The notes under the pieces were generated by a model. That model did no database searches, was not told the origin of the DNA, and saw nothing but the letters and a program-made list of their open reading frames with translations. A program made the position numbers and the translations under genes. Below are positions 1-8,545 of a DNA stretch of 32,454 bases, one piece after another. Positions within the stretch are counted from its first letter, which is position 1. The number at the start of each line of letters is the position of its first letter. Source of the DNA: CBDUZS01 sp965371785 (GTDB taxonomy: Bacteria > Fermentibacterota > Fermentibacteria > Fermentibacterales > JCC-6); NCBI GenBank assembly GCA_965371785.1, contig CBDUZS010000027.1, positions 1 to 32,454 of the forward strand. The letters run 5' to 3'.

Positions 1-1274
1 CCACCGACTCTTCCGGAGGCTGACAGGTTAGAAGACATTCTCAGAGCAGAATTCACACTTCTGGATTCCTCACTTTTCTCGTCTCTGGAGAGGTAGTGTG
101 CATTCAGATTCCAGTATACAAGATGCCAGGGCTTTCTCAACGAGATATCCGATGGCGATCTGAACAGAGGCGCGGACGGAATGCTTACTCTGAGGTCCGG
201 CAGGCTGGAAGTGTACTCGAGTTCGTCAGGTATCGTGTCCGGATCGGTATTGAGGTATCTGATCCTGTCCAGGGCAATCTGAGCAGAGATACGACCGAAA
301 TTCCTGTTTGCGGTCAGCCAGGAGCGAAGCTCGCCTGTCATTCTGTCTTCGGGATTCTGTTGCGTCTCCTCCAGATAGGATTTGTCGCTGAGAAATTCTC
401 CCTGCACCCTCACCGTGGTGCCATCGACGAAATCATGGAGGTGCCGTCCCTCGATCATCCATCGATCCCGGTGGGTTTGAAACTCCCGACGCCACTCCGC
501 ATGGAAACTGCCATTGCAGACGTATCTGAGACGGTGTCTTTCCGTCAACGCCAGGGCAAATCTTGTTTTCTCCATGATATCCGTGCTCAGGTACAGATCT
601 GCATAGTCGGAGAAGGCCTGGTAGTAACCGATTCCCCTGAGATACCTCCCATCGCGCGAGGTTACGCCGAATGTAGGCAGAGTGAAGCCTGACTGTCTTC
701 CTCTTCTGATGGGGAAGACCATGTATGGAAAATAGAAGACCGGGGTGTCCTCGATGTAAAGGAAGACGGGACGGGCAATCGCCTTCTCCTCGGGGAATAC
801 CTTCATCATGGGTGTGCTGAAGTAATAGTCTACCGTGTCCTTCACACAGGTAGTGAACCAGGCGTTCACGATATTGAATTCGTTTCTTCCGACCCTTGTG
901 ATCGATTCTCCGTGATAGAAACCGAAATCGTACTCGGAATCAGCTTCCATGATTCGGCCCCTCCGGGAAGTCAGATCGTAGATCATTCCGGTTCCGGTGA
1001 TCACCTCGCCCCTGTCACTCAGCTGGGGTTCTCCCGAAGCCGTGACGGTCTGGGTTTCTGCCGAATAGCGTACCGTATCGGCCACGAGGGACATGTCATG
1101 GTAATGCACGGTAGCCACGCCAACGAGAGTGAGATCACGGGTATCCGGTATGAAGACAACCGAGTCGGCCGAATAGGCAATTGTTTCTATCTGCAGGTTC
1201 TGAGGAAGGCTGTCTGGTTCTTCCTCAATCTGGAGTTGTGTGCCTGCGAGTAGCAGGATCGCTGCCGCGAGCAT
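1..1274 (-). CDS. lptD: LPS-assembly protein LptD, N-terminal part (runs off left edge)
   Basis: LptD is the outer-membrane beta-barrel that, with LptE, inserts lipopolysaccharide into the outer leaflet. The frame is open on the minus strand from an ATG at 1274 to the window edge, about 424 codons. It begins with a short hydrophobic segment (MLAAAILLLAG) that could be a signal peptide. Residues about 25-135 read as an OstA/LptA-like beta-jellyroll (IETIAYSADSVVF, LVADTVRYSAETQTV, GTGMIYDLTSRKG). The LptD-typical stretch follows: FLYIEDTPVFYFPYMVFPIR, then RRGRQSGFTLPTFG and GRYLRGIGYYQAFSDYADLY, leading into the barrel. The start overlaps the ROK kinase stop by one base (TGATG), so translation is probably coupled. 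The C-terminal barrel lies outside the window. Family call is from sequence pattern; the early signal peptide is rather short, so a different start is possible. Confidence 0.85.
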   Translation of the reverse strand, partial: MLAAAILLLAGTQLQIEEEPDSLPQNLQIETIAYSADSVVFIPDTRDLTLVGVATVHYHDMSLVADTVRYSAETQTVTASGEPQLSDRGEVITGTGMIYDLTSRRGRIMEADSEYDFGFYHGESITRVGRNEFNIVNAWFTTCVKDTVDYYFSTPMMKVFPEEKAIARPVFLYIEDTPVFYFPYMVFPIRRGRQSGFTLPTFGVTSRDGRYLRGIGYYQAFSDYADLYLSTDIMEKTRFALALTERHRLRYVCNGSFHAEWRREFQTHRDRWMIEGRHLHDFVDGTTVRVQGEFLSDKSYLEETQQNPEDRMTGELRSWLTANRNFGRISAQIALDRIRYLNTDPDTIPDELEYTSSLPDLRVSIPSAPLFRSPSDISLRKPWHLVYWNLNAHYLSRDEKSEESRSVNSALRMSSNLSASGRVG

Positions 1275-2161
1275 CAGCCGAGCAGGCTTTCCGCCATGAA
1301 AGCAGCCCCCCGGGCCCCTGCATCTTCTGCTGAGCCCAGTATGCTGACGCACCAGTCATGATCACATCTTTCGATGAATACCCGGCTGGCGCCGCTTTCG
1401 AAGAGATCGAAGGCGCATGCCAATCCTCCAGCAAGGAAGAAGCGATCCGGATTGAAGCAGTTTGCCAGACTGGCCAGTCCAATACCTACCCATCTACCGA
1501 ATTCAGAGAATGCAGCACATGCCTTGCGATCACCCCTGCCCGCTGCTTCAGCGATTTCCTTCGGATCCGATGAGCATGGGTAATCACTCCCCGCGAAGTA
1601 CCGTAAGAGGGCATCCCTTGCAGCATACCGCTCCCAGCAGCCGATCGAGCCGCAGGGGCATGGAATTCCCTCAGCACTGATCGTCATGTGACCGAATTCG
1701 CCTGCATATCCTTTACCGTAGACTATATCGCCATCGAGAACGATCGTTCCACCAATCCCCGTACCAAGCGTGATAACGATGTGGAGACCTTCAGAGGGAA
1801 TTTCAGCTGTGGCCAGACCTCCGTAGGCAAAGACGTTGCAATCGTTATCGACGTTTACCGGGGCGGATATCAGAGATTCCATCATCTCCGAGACGTGGCA
1901 ATTCTCCCATGCAGGCAGGTTTGGTGAAGTGATCAGCACTCCCCTCCGATGATCGACGTGTCCCGCGATTCCGATACCGGCGGCAGCCGGTGCCGGGTCT
2001 ACCTGCCTGATGGCTCGTGATATTCTCTCTAGAATTGCTTCAGGGCTTGCAGAACTGCCGGTAGGAATGATCACCGTCTTCTTGAATCGATTGCCGTCGA
2101 GCATACCCACTACCGCGGTGGATCCGCCGATATCGATTCCCCATACGGACTTTTCGTTCAT
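1274..2161 (-). CDS. ROK-family sugar kinase (glucokinase-like)
   Basis: A 295-residue ROK (repressor, ORF, kinase) protein without a DNA-binding domain, so a kinase rather than a repressor; ROK kinases phosphorylate glucose, fructose, N-acetylglucosamine or N-acetylmannosamine. Visible motifs are the ATP-binding DIGGSTAVVGM near residues 9-20, VDNDCN near 104-109 with the catalytic-base Asp, LGTGIGG near 132-138, GEFGHMT at 154-160 and the zinc-binding pattern CPCGSIGCWE at 168-177 (C168, C170, C175). Length fits the glucokinase-like branch. It overlaps the upstream lipoprotein gene by four bases and the downstream lptD by one, so the three are likely co-transcribed. Substrate cannot be fixed from sequence; an amino-sugar role in envelope precursor recycling would suit the neighbours but is inference. 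Confidence 0.85.
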   Translation of the reverse strand: MNEKSVWGIDIGGSTAVVGMLDGNRFKKTVIIPTGSSASPEAILERISRAIRQVDPAPAAAGIGIAGHVDHRRGVLITSPNLPAWENCHVSEMMESLISAPVNVDNDCNVFAYGGLATAEIPSEGLHIVITLGTGIGGTIVLDGDIVYGKGYAGEFGHMTISAEGIPCPCGSIGCWERYAARDALLRYFAGSDYPCSSDPKEIAEAAGRGDRKACAAFSEFGRWVGIGLASLANCFNPDRFFLAGGLACAFDLFESGASRVFIERCDHDWCVSILGSAEDAGARGAAFMAESLLG

Positions 2162-3819
2162 TCGATACTTACGATCTCACCGTCGATGATCGTCAGGAGC
2201 GGGTAGGAGGTTCTCGCAACCGAAGATGTTCCAAGAGTGCACCTGCCAGATGCTCCGTAGTATGGGCGCATTGCCTGAAGAGCCCGCTCAATGGAGCTTC
2301 TGCTGTGTGTTCTTCCCTCCCAGGCCCTGAGGAACAGCTCGGCTGTATCGTATCCCTGTGCTGCAATCGAAGTGGGATCGGTATCGAAGCGTCTGTTGTA
2401 GTTGTACACGAATCGGGCCGTGGCGGGATACAGGGAACCGGTTCCGAATGCAACGGTGAAAACGGCTCCATCGACGTATTCTTCTCCCAGTCTGATAAGG
2501 AGTTCGTTGTCCCATCCGGATGTTCCGAAGATGGGGAGTTCGACGGAATAGAAACGCAGCTGGGGTGCCAGCTGAACTGCATCCCATGCACTTACGGGCA
2601 GGAATATCCCATCAGGTGAATAAGCTTTTACAGCCATTATCTGAGACTTGAAATCGGTTGCTTCCGGCTGGTAACCCTCTGTGGCAACAACGTCGGCACC
2701 GAGTTCTTCGACGATCACGGTGAACTGTTCAGCTTCTGCAACCGATTCGGCCGTGTAGGGATGTATTATCGCAAGGCGGCTGCATCCAGCAGTGCGAACA
2801 GCATACTCGGCAACGGCAGCTGCTTGATCACCCTGCGAGACCACCAATCTGTGGACCCACTGCTCGTATCCGTCGATTTCTGATGAGGTCGCAGATGGAG
2901 AAATGAGCGGCAGCGAATACTCCTCAGCATATGGAGCAATGGTCAGCGTAGAGGAGCTGGTCAGAGGTCCGATCACTCCGAGGCACTGCAAGTTGATTCC
3001 GAGTGTATGGATGATCGATTCGAGATCTGAACCCCTCTCACCCGTATCGAAAATAACGAGTTCGGGAGAGGCCTGGTGCAGATCACTGAACCTTTCGAAT
3101 GCGAGCGAAACTCCGTTTGCGATTTCCGCCGAGTAGACCGCCCCTTCACCTGACATCGGAAGTACAAGAGCAAAGAAAGTGCCCTCATCAGGAGAGATAA
3201 GGGGAGATCCATATCTCTCGTGGGCGGAGGGATACAGCCTGTCGACTTCCATGCCGAAAAGAGTGGATCTCTCGAAATCACCCTGCTCTGCATACTTCCA
3301 CTCGAGAGCAAGGAGTACGAAAACCTCTAACCAGTTATCCTGTCTGAAGCCGGAGAGCGTCCTCGTATCCATGTTATGGAGAGCTTCGATCGCAAGTTCT
3401 TCTGCTGCTGATGACGACTCGCGGTCCAGCATCTCCACGTCCAGATTCGACAGCAGACTGATGGAGTTCACGTAGCTGTTCCTGTCGAACTCAATACGGG
3501 CTTCAAGAAGAACAGCCCTGTTCAGGGTTTGTGGATCAGGTGCACAGCTTTGAGCTTCCCTGACGGAAAGCAGCGCCTCTTCGAATCTATCGAGCTGTAA
3601 CTGCGCGGCAGCCTTTCCAAGCAGCCACTTCGATCGTAATGGAGCGTCAGGGTCCGCATTGAGAGCCCTCGTAAAGAGTTCCAGCGCTTCGATAGCGTTT
3701 CCGGATTCGAGAGCATTCTCTCCCCTGGCGGCGAGGCCTTCAGGTGACTCGTCTCCCGTTGTCACCCTGCAGGCGGGCAGAATTGCAAGAAGAACAGTGA
3801 ACAGGATCAGTGCCTTCAT
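2158..3819 (-). CDS. Lipoprotein with N-terminal TPR-like region and periplasmic-binding-protein fold (LpoA-like architecture)
   Basis: The product begins MKALILFTVLLAILPAC, a lipoprotein signal with the lipid-modified Cys at residue 17. I chose the ATG at 3819; an in-frame TTG at 3831 would add four residues ahead of the signal peptide. About residues 25-200 are helical with a TPR pattern (GNAIEALELFTRALNADPDA). From about 215 a type I periplasmic-binding fold follows (FALVLPMSGEGAVYSAEIANG, GVIGPLTSSSTLTIAPYAEE, PLISPSATSSE, GIFLPVSAWDA, IFGTSGWDNELL), as in branched-chain amino-acid receptors. TPR followed by this fold on an outer-membrane lipoprotein is the plan of LpoA, the activator of penicillin-binding protein 1A. 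No ABC transporter genes lie nearby, which argues against a transport receptor. Sequence identity to LpoA itself could not be tested. Confidence 0.75.
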   Translation of the reverse strand: MKALILFTVLLAILPACRVTTGDESPEGLAARGENALESGNAIEALELFTRALNADPDAPLRSKWLLGKAAAQLQLDRFEEALLSVREAQSCAPDPQTLNRAVLLEARIEFDRNSYVNSISLLSNLDVEMLDRESSSAAEELAIEALHNMDTRTLSGFRQDNWLEVFVLLALEWKYAEQGDFERSTLFGMEVDRLYPSAHERYGSPLISPDEGTFFALVLPMSGEGAVYSAEIANGVSLAFERFSDLHQASPELVIFDTGERGSDLESIIHTLGINLQCLGVIGPLTSSSTLTIAPYAEEYSLPLISPSATSSEIDGYEQWVHRLVVSQGDQAAAVAEYAVRTAGCSRLAIIHPYTAESVAEAEQFTVIVEELGADVVATEGYQPEATDFKSQIMAVKAYSPDGIFLPVSAWDAVQLAPQLRFYSVELPIFGTSGWDNELLIRLGEEYVDGAVFTVAFGTGSLYPATARFVYNYNRRFDTDPTSIAAQGYDTAELFLRAWEGRTHSRSSIERALQAMRPYYGASGRCTLGTSSVARTSYPLLTIIDGEIVSIE

Positions 3820-3905
3820 ATCTGCTCTCAAGTCGTGAGCCCTTTCTTCGGTTTGAAGCCAGAATATGCCCGGTTCCTCGTTGAAGCCGCAACGACCCTG
3901 TTACT

Positions 3906-3936
3906 CAGGAAGCCCGGAATGGCCCCGGGCTTCCTG
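3906..3936 (-). terminator. Stem-loop between the PPIase and LpoA-like lipoprotein genes
   Basis: A perfect 12-bp inverted repeat (arms 3906-3917 and 3925-3936, GC-rich, 7-base loop) sits in the 141-base gap between the PPIase gene and the next minus-strand gene. It has no T-run on either side, so it may be a partial terminator, a processing site or an mRNA-stabilising hairpin rather than a canonical rho-independent terminator. Confidence 0.5.
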
Positions 3937-3960
3937 GCGAGTATCGGTTCCCGCAAAAGG

Positions 3961-5964
3961 CTACTGTGGTGCAGGCACCTCCTGAAACTCCTCCACGGGA
4001 AGGAAGTCCTCTATCGGAGTCTCCATGTTATCAATCATCCAAGAAGCATCATCCGCGAGTTCAGATTCCGGATAATCCCTGATCATTCTTTCGAATGTCC
4101 CACGCGCTGCATCGTAGTCATGAAGCTGCTCGGAGAATGTGAATCCGATGAGGAATATCGCCTGATCTGCCTTGAGATGCTCTGGGAATCTACGCAGGAA
4201 GAGTTCGAAGTACTGAATTGCTGCCTCGGGATCGACTCCCATTAATTCCTGAGCCATCTGCATGAGGGAGTCGGCAGGGACAGATTCATCGGGAAGAAAC
4301 GCTTCTTCATTGATCTCTACCCCGTATTTCTCCATGAGAGCCGGGAAAACGGTGCCCCTGAGGTACGTGTTTACGAGAGGCGGCTTCAGCGCATCTGAAA
4401 TCGATTCCCTGACTTCTTCGAGAGGTTTGGAGCCTTCATCGCGTCTGTCGGTGATCATGAAGTAATGGAATCCCATTCCGGTTTCGAATGGACCGGAAAA
4501 GGAACCTGTATCGAGCCTGAAGAGCACATCGGTGATCTCTGTTGACGAGCCGATGTACGGAAGGGGGGAGTTGAAAGAGATCCAGCCGAGATCTCCTCCG
4601 AGGTTTGAAGTCAGGTCATGAGTGCTCATCGAAATGGCAACCGAGTCAAAGGGTTCTCCCTGATCAAGCAATGCGATCACTTCGGAAATGGACTCTTCGC
4701 TGTCGGAGAGGATGTGTGATACCCTTATCTGAGCATCCTGATGGTAGATGTCATCGATGTGCTCGTTGTAGTAGGAAAGGATATCTTCCTCTGGAACTTC
4801 AACCGCATCGACCACGAAACGATCGTAGTAGATCTGAATCATAGCCATGTCTCTTGTCCGATCGATCTCCTGTTCGGCAAGACTGACCTGTGCAACAACG
4901 AAGGAATCCTGTGCCAGACCGGCATCCTGGGCGGCAGTGAAGAGAAGCTCGCGCTCGACAATGTGACCCAGGAGGATTTCCCTGCCTTCTGGTGATTCGA
5001 AGTTCGTTCTCTGGTAGGGGGGGATGGTCATCAGTTCCTGCTCGATCATTTCTCTTGTTATCTCCTGTTCTCCGATGGTTGCTATTACAGGAGAGCCTTC
5101 GATGTTCTGAATGGTGACATTGTATTCCTCGTGGAGAGCGGGGATCAGTTCGTCCTTGAAGTAGCTGTTCACTCTGGACGGCAGAAGCATGTTCTCTATG
5201 TTGGATCTGACGTCATCCAGGGGCACCGTACCCTCTTCCTTCGTTTCGGTGATCATGAACCAGTGGAATCCGAGTTCGGTCTCGAATGGTCCGATAATCT
5301 CACCCGTATTGCTCTCGAAAAGCGCGCGGGAAATATCATCCTGCTGTCCTAGATAGGGCATGGGCATGCCACTGGTTAACCAGCCGATATCCCCGGACGA
5401 CGGGACGGTCGAAAGGTGCTCGCTCATCGAGCTCACAAGCGAATCAAAGGAAACACCCGTTTCAATCATCGACTCGACCTCTGCGAGGGCATCATCTGAA
5501 GAGACGAGAACATGTGAAATCCTGATGGATGCATCCTGGTGATACATGTCGTCTACATTCTCGTTGTAGTAGGCCAGTATCTCGTCTTCGGTGATCGTGA
5601 CGGCGTCAACGACGTAATTCTCGTAGTAAGCCTGAATGATGGAACGTTTCAGCACGTCCTTGAGTTGCTCGTTTGCGGTCTCGATCCGGTTAATCACGTT
5701 TGAATCCGAATCAAGTCCTTCATCGAATGCTGCGAGAAGAAGAAGTTCTCTTTCGATGATATGATCCAGAAGAGCGCGTCTGCCCTCGAGTGATTCGAAG
5801 TTCTCTCTCTGATAAGGTGGAATCAGGTTGATCTCTTCTTGCAGCATCTCCTTTGTTATTGCCTTGTCGCCAATGACTGCGAGTGTCTGGTCATCCATAG
5901 GATGCGAGCCACAGGCGGCAATGATCATTATCAGAGCTATTGCAGGCGGCAGTAAGAATCTCAT
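3961..5964 (-). CDS. Lipoprotein peptidyl-prolyl isomerase with two tandem SurA/PrsA-like parvulin units
   Basis: A 667-residue periplasmic folding factor of the PpiC/SurA/PrsA type. It starts with a lipoprotein signal (IMIIAACGS, Cys18). The body is two homologous units about 266 residues apart. Unit 1 starts near residue 30 with VIGDKAITKEM and IPPYQRENFESLEGR; unit 2 near 296 with TIGEQEITREM and IPPYQRTNFESPEGR. Each has a SurA-like helical chaperone region and then a parvulin domain (ISHVLVSS, GDIGWL, GFHWFMITE; and VSHILSDS, GDLGWISF, GFHYFMITD). Residues about 585-645 form a TPR-like helical tail (DPEAAIQYFELFLRRFPEH), and the end is proline/acid-rich. The start overlaps the rpoZ stop by four bases. 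It shares the strand with lptD, a typical client of SurA. The exact tandem copy in one chain is unusual (SurA has two parvulin domains but one chaperone region). Confidence 0.88.
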   Translation of the reverse strand: MRFLLPPAIALIMIIAACGSHPMDDQTLAVIGDKAITKEMLQEEINLIPPYQRENFESLEGRRALLDHIIERELLLLAAFDEGLDSDSNVINRIETANEQLKDVLKRSIIQAYYENYVVDAVTITEDEILAYYNENVDDMYHQDASIRISHVLVSSDDALAEVESMIETGVSFDSLVSSMSEHLSTVPSSGDIGWLTSGMPMPYLGQQDDISRALFESNTGEIIGPFETELGFHWFMITETKEEGTVPLDDVRSNIENMLLPSRVNSYFKDELIPALHEEYNVTIQNIEGSPVIATIGEQEITREMIEQELMTIPPYQRTNFESPEGREILLGHIVERELLFTAAQDAGLAQDSFVVAQVSLAEQEIDRTRDMAMIQIYYDRFVVDAVEVPEEDILSYYNEHIDDIYHQDAQIRVSHILSDSEESISEVIALLDQGEPFDSVAISMSTHDLTSNLGGDLGWISFNSPLPYIGSSTEITDVLFRLDTGSFSGPFETGMGFHYFMITDRRDEGSKPLEEVRESISDALKPPLVNTYLRGTVFPALMEKYGVEINEEAFLPDESVPADSLMQMAQELMGVDPEAAIQYFELFLRRFPEHLKADQAIFLIGFTFSEQLHDYDAARGTFERMIRDYPESELADDASWMIDNMETPIEDFLPVEEFQEVPAPQ

Positions 5965-6209
5965 CTGTTATCCTCCCGATTTTCCTTCTCCGAATTACCT
6001 TCTCCCGCTTCCGGCTGGGAGTAAGTGATTAGATTGAGCGCGAACTCGTCCAGGGCTGCCTCAACAGGATATTCTCCCGGGTTGTCTACGGATGAGAGGG
6101 TAGGTGCACCGGATCTGAGATGTCTGACCCGTTTGGCAATCGCCAGTGCCAGCATGTACTGGTTGTCAGTTACCGCGACCTGCTTCTCTATCGCCTTGAA
6201 GTCTTTCAT
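5961..6209 (-). CDS. rpoZ: DNA-directed RNA polymerase omega subunit
   Basis: An 82-residue protein matching RpoZ, the small subunit that helps fold and assemble beta-prime into RNA polymerase. The diagnostic part is VAVTDNQYMLALAIAKRVRHL followed by SGAPTL, corresponding to the family pattern of a conserved N-[RQ]-[YF], an AAKRAR-type helix and a short SG turn. A GGAGG sequence about 9 bases before the ATG serves as ribosome site. The tail is acidic and low-complexity (GEGNSEKENREDNR). It is the first gene of the minus-strand run towards lptD and overlaps the PPIase start by four bases. The family is short and divergent, but the conserved helix makes the call fairly firm. Confidence 0.82.
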   Translation of the reverse strand: MKDFKAIEKQVAVTDNQYMLALAIAKRVRHLRSGAPTLSSVDNPGEYPVEAALDEFALNLITYSQPEAGEGNSEKENREDNR

Positions 6210-6324
6210 GTTCCTGGTCCTCCGTCTGTGAAACGACGATCAAGTGACATGTGAACTAGATAAATACATACCCCGTCAGGAGTGAATTACCCCTGAACAG
6301 GATTTCTGTTCCATATGGAAAACG

Positions 6325-7287
6325 CTATGGAGTGTCAGTCGTGTCCTGCAGGGCACCACTGTACTCCTGCAGGAAAGCCCATCTGGGCTCTTCGAGGAGG
6401 TCGACTTCTCTCTCATCCTGTCTGAGGGTACCTAGAAGAGATCTGTCCCAGTACCTGATGATGACAAGCTTGTCGGCACTGGCTGCAACTGCTCCATCGC
6501 TTCTGCTGGGAAGGGTGAGTGGGTATCGATAGAATACTTCTACTCTCGAAGTGTCAGGATTCGCCGTTGTGTAGGCAATGAACCTGTAGGTTGTAATCTG
6601 AATGGAGTCACCCCTTGATCTGCCGAGCCTTCCCGGATTCTCGTAGAATGTGTAGAGCGTATCTATTACTGTCTCGAAAACGTACTCTCCCCCAAGAGGA
6701 TCAGGCATTTCACTGACGTTGATATCGAGCTGGCTCAGATCTGAGGGTTTGAGAACGTATGGGTACCTGTTGGAGAGGTAGGCAGCTTCTTCCTCGGCTG
6801 CTCTTATGAGAACCGAGCGGGAGACATCGACCCTTCTATTGTGTGCGTATTCCAGGAAAGGTGCTCTGAAGTACGTCTCTGCCCAATCGGCTTCACTGAA
6901 CAGAGAATCGGGGTATTCCTTTTCTACAAGACCACCTATGACACCGCCGTGCCTGTCAAGATTAGGACAGGATATTGCATACTGGGTGCCGAGAGCCAGT
7001 TTTGGATCGTAGTGGTATTGAGAGTCCACGAATCCTTCCGTCCACAGAGATGGACAGATGGATATCGAATCAGGCAGGCTTGCATACGAAATAAGGCTGT
7101 CGAGGGAAGGGGCAGGCATTCCTTGGTTGTTGTACATGTAGCGGATGTTTGCACTCGTCAGAGCCTCCATGTGAATTCTACAGTTTTCACGGGGAATTCT
7201 GTACGTTTCAATTCTTTGATGGATTCTGAAGATCAGAAGAGCGGCAAGTACTACGATCAGAGTTCTCACCAGGATCTTGGAATTCAT
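6325..7287 (-). CDS. Membrane-anchored protein with a pseudopilin-like cysteine motif, function unknown
   Basis: About 320 residues. I chose the ATG at 7287 because GGAGGG at 7296-7301 lies 8 bases upstream; an ATG at 7305 is in frame but lacks this. The N-terminus has one membrane segment (ILVRTLIVVLAALLIF). Next comes CRIHMEALTSANIRYMYNNQ with GMPAPSLDSLISYASLPDS, then ICPS and YAISCPNLDRHGGVIG. This resembles type II/IV pseudopilin-like proteins: an early Cys, a short helix with Tyr, then CP ... Y.ISCP ... HGG. The rest, about 190 residues, shows no family I recognise and is predicted extracytoplasmic. A TTGACA promoter precedes it. Its tail motif recurs in the small lipoprotein at 16820-17152. 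Confidence 0.6.
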   Translation of the reverse strand: MNSKILVRTLIVVLAALLIFRIHQRIETYRIPRENCRIHMEALTSANIRYMYNNQGMPAPSLDSLISYASLPDSISICPSLWTEGFVDSQYHYDPKLALGTQYAISCPNLDRHGGVIGGLVEKEYPDSLFSEADWAETYFRAPFLEYAHNRRVDVSRSVLIRAAEEEAAYLSNRYPYVLKPSDLSQLDINVSEMPDPLGGEYVFETVIDTLYTFYENPGRLGRSRGDSIQITTYRFIAYTTANPDTSRVEVFYRYPLTLPSRSDGAVAASADKLVIIRYWDRSLLGTLRQDEREVDLLEEPRWAFLQEYSGALQDTTDTP

Positions 7288-7365
7288 TCGTGAAACCCTC
7301 CACATGGTGGCAATACCAGGCCTTTGATAACGGCATTGAGTAAATCGGGCTCAGCACCTCGACGG

Positions 7366-7395
7366 AATCTACCCACAGGATTTAACGGGTGTCAA
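7366..7395 (-). promoter_or_regulatory. Sigma70-type promoter for the pseudopilin-like gene
   Basis: Reading on the minus strand, TTGACA (7395-7390) is followed after 18 bases by TAGATT (7371-7366). This lies in the gap between the YbbR-like gene and the gene starting at 7287, leaving a leader of about 70 bases. The -35 is perfect and the -10 matches four of six positions. Confidence 0.5.
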
Positions 7396-7408
7396 TACAG
7401 CCAGGTGG

Positions 7409-8128
7409 TTAATTATCATCCCTGAAAACTACAGGAACCGGGGGAACAAACGAAGCAGAAATAATCTGAGGGGTGCTTCCGGAGATTCCCTGCGGGAGAA
7501 CGATTCCCACTCTCGATGCTTCTTCGCCAGGCATGACAGCTTCAGTATGTACGCTATCCATCATCATTACGATAGAGGCGGCTCCCGTGATGTTCACGGA
7601 ACAGGTTGACAGAATGGGCCACATGAACCTGCCGGGAATATCACCCTCCAGTGGAACGCTCACCGGGATTTCACGTGTTGCCTTCCTGTCTATTTCCATC
7701 CTCATACCGGCGGGATTGAACAGCTCCGGGGCAAGAGCCCCGGGTCTTGTTCCCCCGTACACGACGTCAGTTTCTGAGAAACTGTAATTGAAATCCTGCG
7801 GATAACCGGCTGTGTTGTCAGGATTGATCTCCCCCGGTCTTACGGAGGAGGGATTCCTGAACACCTGATCCCAGAGAACCTGAGCTCCCCTTCCGCTGAA
7901 ATCCACCGTAACCGATTCGGCTTCGATGTCTCCGACGAGCATAAGGTCCTGGGGTAAGGAGGGAGGGTCTACAGGTAATCTGGAGGTGATCGTGAAGGTC
8001 CTGTCCTGAATCGCAACAATCCACAGGACGAGCGAAAGCACCAGGGAGAAAACCCAGGGCAGCCATCTGCCCGGACGTGCATCCCGGCGCATTTTTCCGC
8101 TACGTTCTTCTCTCGGGTTCCGTCGCAC
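7409..8128 (-). CDS. YbbR-like domain membrane protein
   Basis: A 239-residue protein starting at a GTG that overlaps the stop of the DUF3467 gene by one base, with AGGAGGAG just upstream. After a basic N-terminus there is one membrane helix (WLPWVFSLVLSLVLWIVAIQ, about residues 23-42). The extracytoplasmic part has a YbbR-like beta pattern (SRLPVDPPSLPQDLMLVGD, VTVDFSGRGAQVLWDQ, REIPVSVPLEGDIPG). YbbR/CdaR proteins regulate the diadenylate cyclase CdaA in Gram-positives; here there is no visible cyclase gene, so only the fold family is claimed. The remainder beyond about residue 190 is not recognised. Confidence 0.6.
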   Translation of the reverse strand: MRRNPREERSGKMRRDARPGRWLPWVFSLVLSLVLWIVAIQDRTFTITSRLPVDPPSLPQDLMLVGDIEAESVTVDFSGRGAQVLWDQVFRNPSSVRPGEINPDNTAGYPQDFNYSFSETDVVYGGTRPGALAPELFNPAGMRMEIDRKATREIPVSVPLEGDIPGRFMWPILSTCSVNITGAASIVMMMDSVHTEAVMPGEEASRVGIVLPQGISGSTPQIISASFVPPVPVVFRDDN

Positions 8129-8439
8129 TACTCCTCCTGACCCTCCTGGATCATGCCAGGATTCTGAAATCCTATGGTTGCAGAAGAATCGACGTCATCC
8201 AGCTTGCCATGGGCTTTTTCATACGCTTTTACCTGGCCCTCGAGAGCCTTTATCAAAGGTTTGATCTTGTGTGGAGAGAGAATAACGCGTGACTTTATCT
8301 TTGCCGTATTCACCCCCGGCATTACTCTCGCGAAGTCGATAACGAATTCTGCTCTGGAAAAGGCGACCAGAACAAGGTTGCTGTATACTCCATCCTCCTC
8401 ACCTGGTCTGATATTGATTCTAGGAGGTGGTTTCATCAT
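8128..8439 (-). CDS. DUF3467 family protein
   Basis: A 103-residue cytoplasmic protein of the DUF3467 family. The match is by pattern: NLVLVAFSRAEFVIDFARVM, then KSRVILSPHKIKPLIKALEG and VKAYEKAHGKL, i.e. the family's S..EFV.DF, the sP.h.K.L...L motif, and the YE..hG tail. The family's function is unknown to me; members occur widely as small single-domain proteins. A GGGAGA ribosome site lies 6-7 bases before the first of two adjacent ATGs. It is divergent from rfaE1; the 106-base gap should hold promoters for both directions but I saw no convincing -35/-10 pair. Confidence 0.75.
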   Translation of the reverse strand: MMKPPPRINIRPGEEDGVYSNLVLVAFSRAEFVIDFARVMPGVNTAKIKSRVILSPHKIKPLIKALEGQVKAYEKAHGKLDDVDSSATIGFQNPGMIQEGQEE

Positions 8440-8545
8440 ATTTTCTCCCGTTCGTGTGATTAGTATGTAATGCTAAGACACAGCTATGTACTCAAGATAC
8501 TCTGTGGTCAAGTCGCATGTCACTCATTACCTCATGGAGGTGAAT

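Noticed and set aside
96..1253. Plus-strand open frames at 96-692 and 912-1253
   Set aside because: They lie antisense to the lptD frame, which has clear LptD motifs; their translations show no family pattern.
8440..8545. Divergent promoters between the DUF3467 gene and rfaE1
   Set aside because: Promoters must be here, but I found no -35/-10 pair good enough to mark on either strand.
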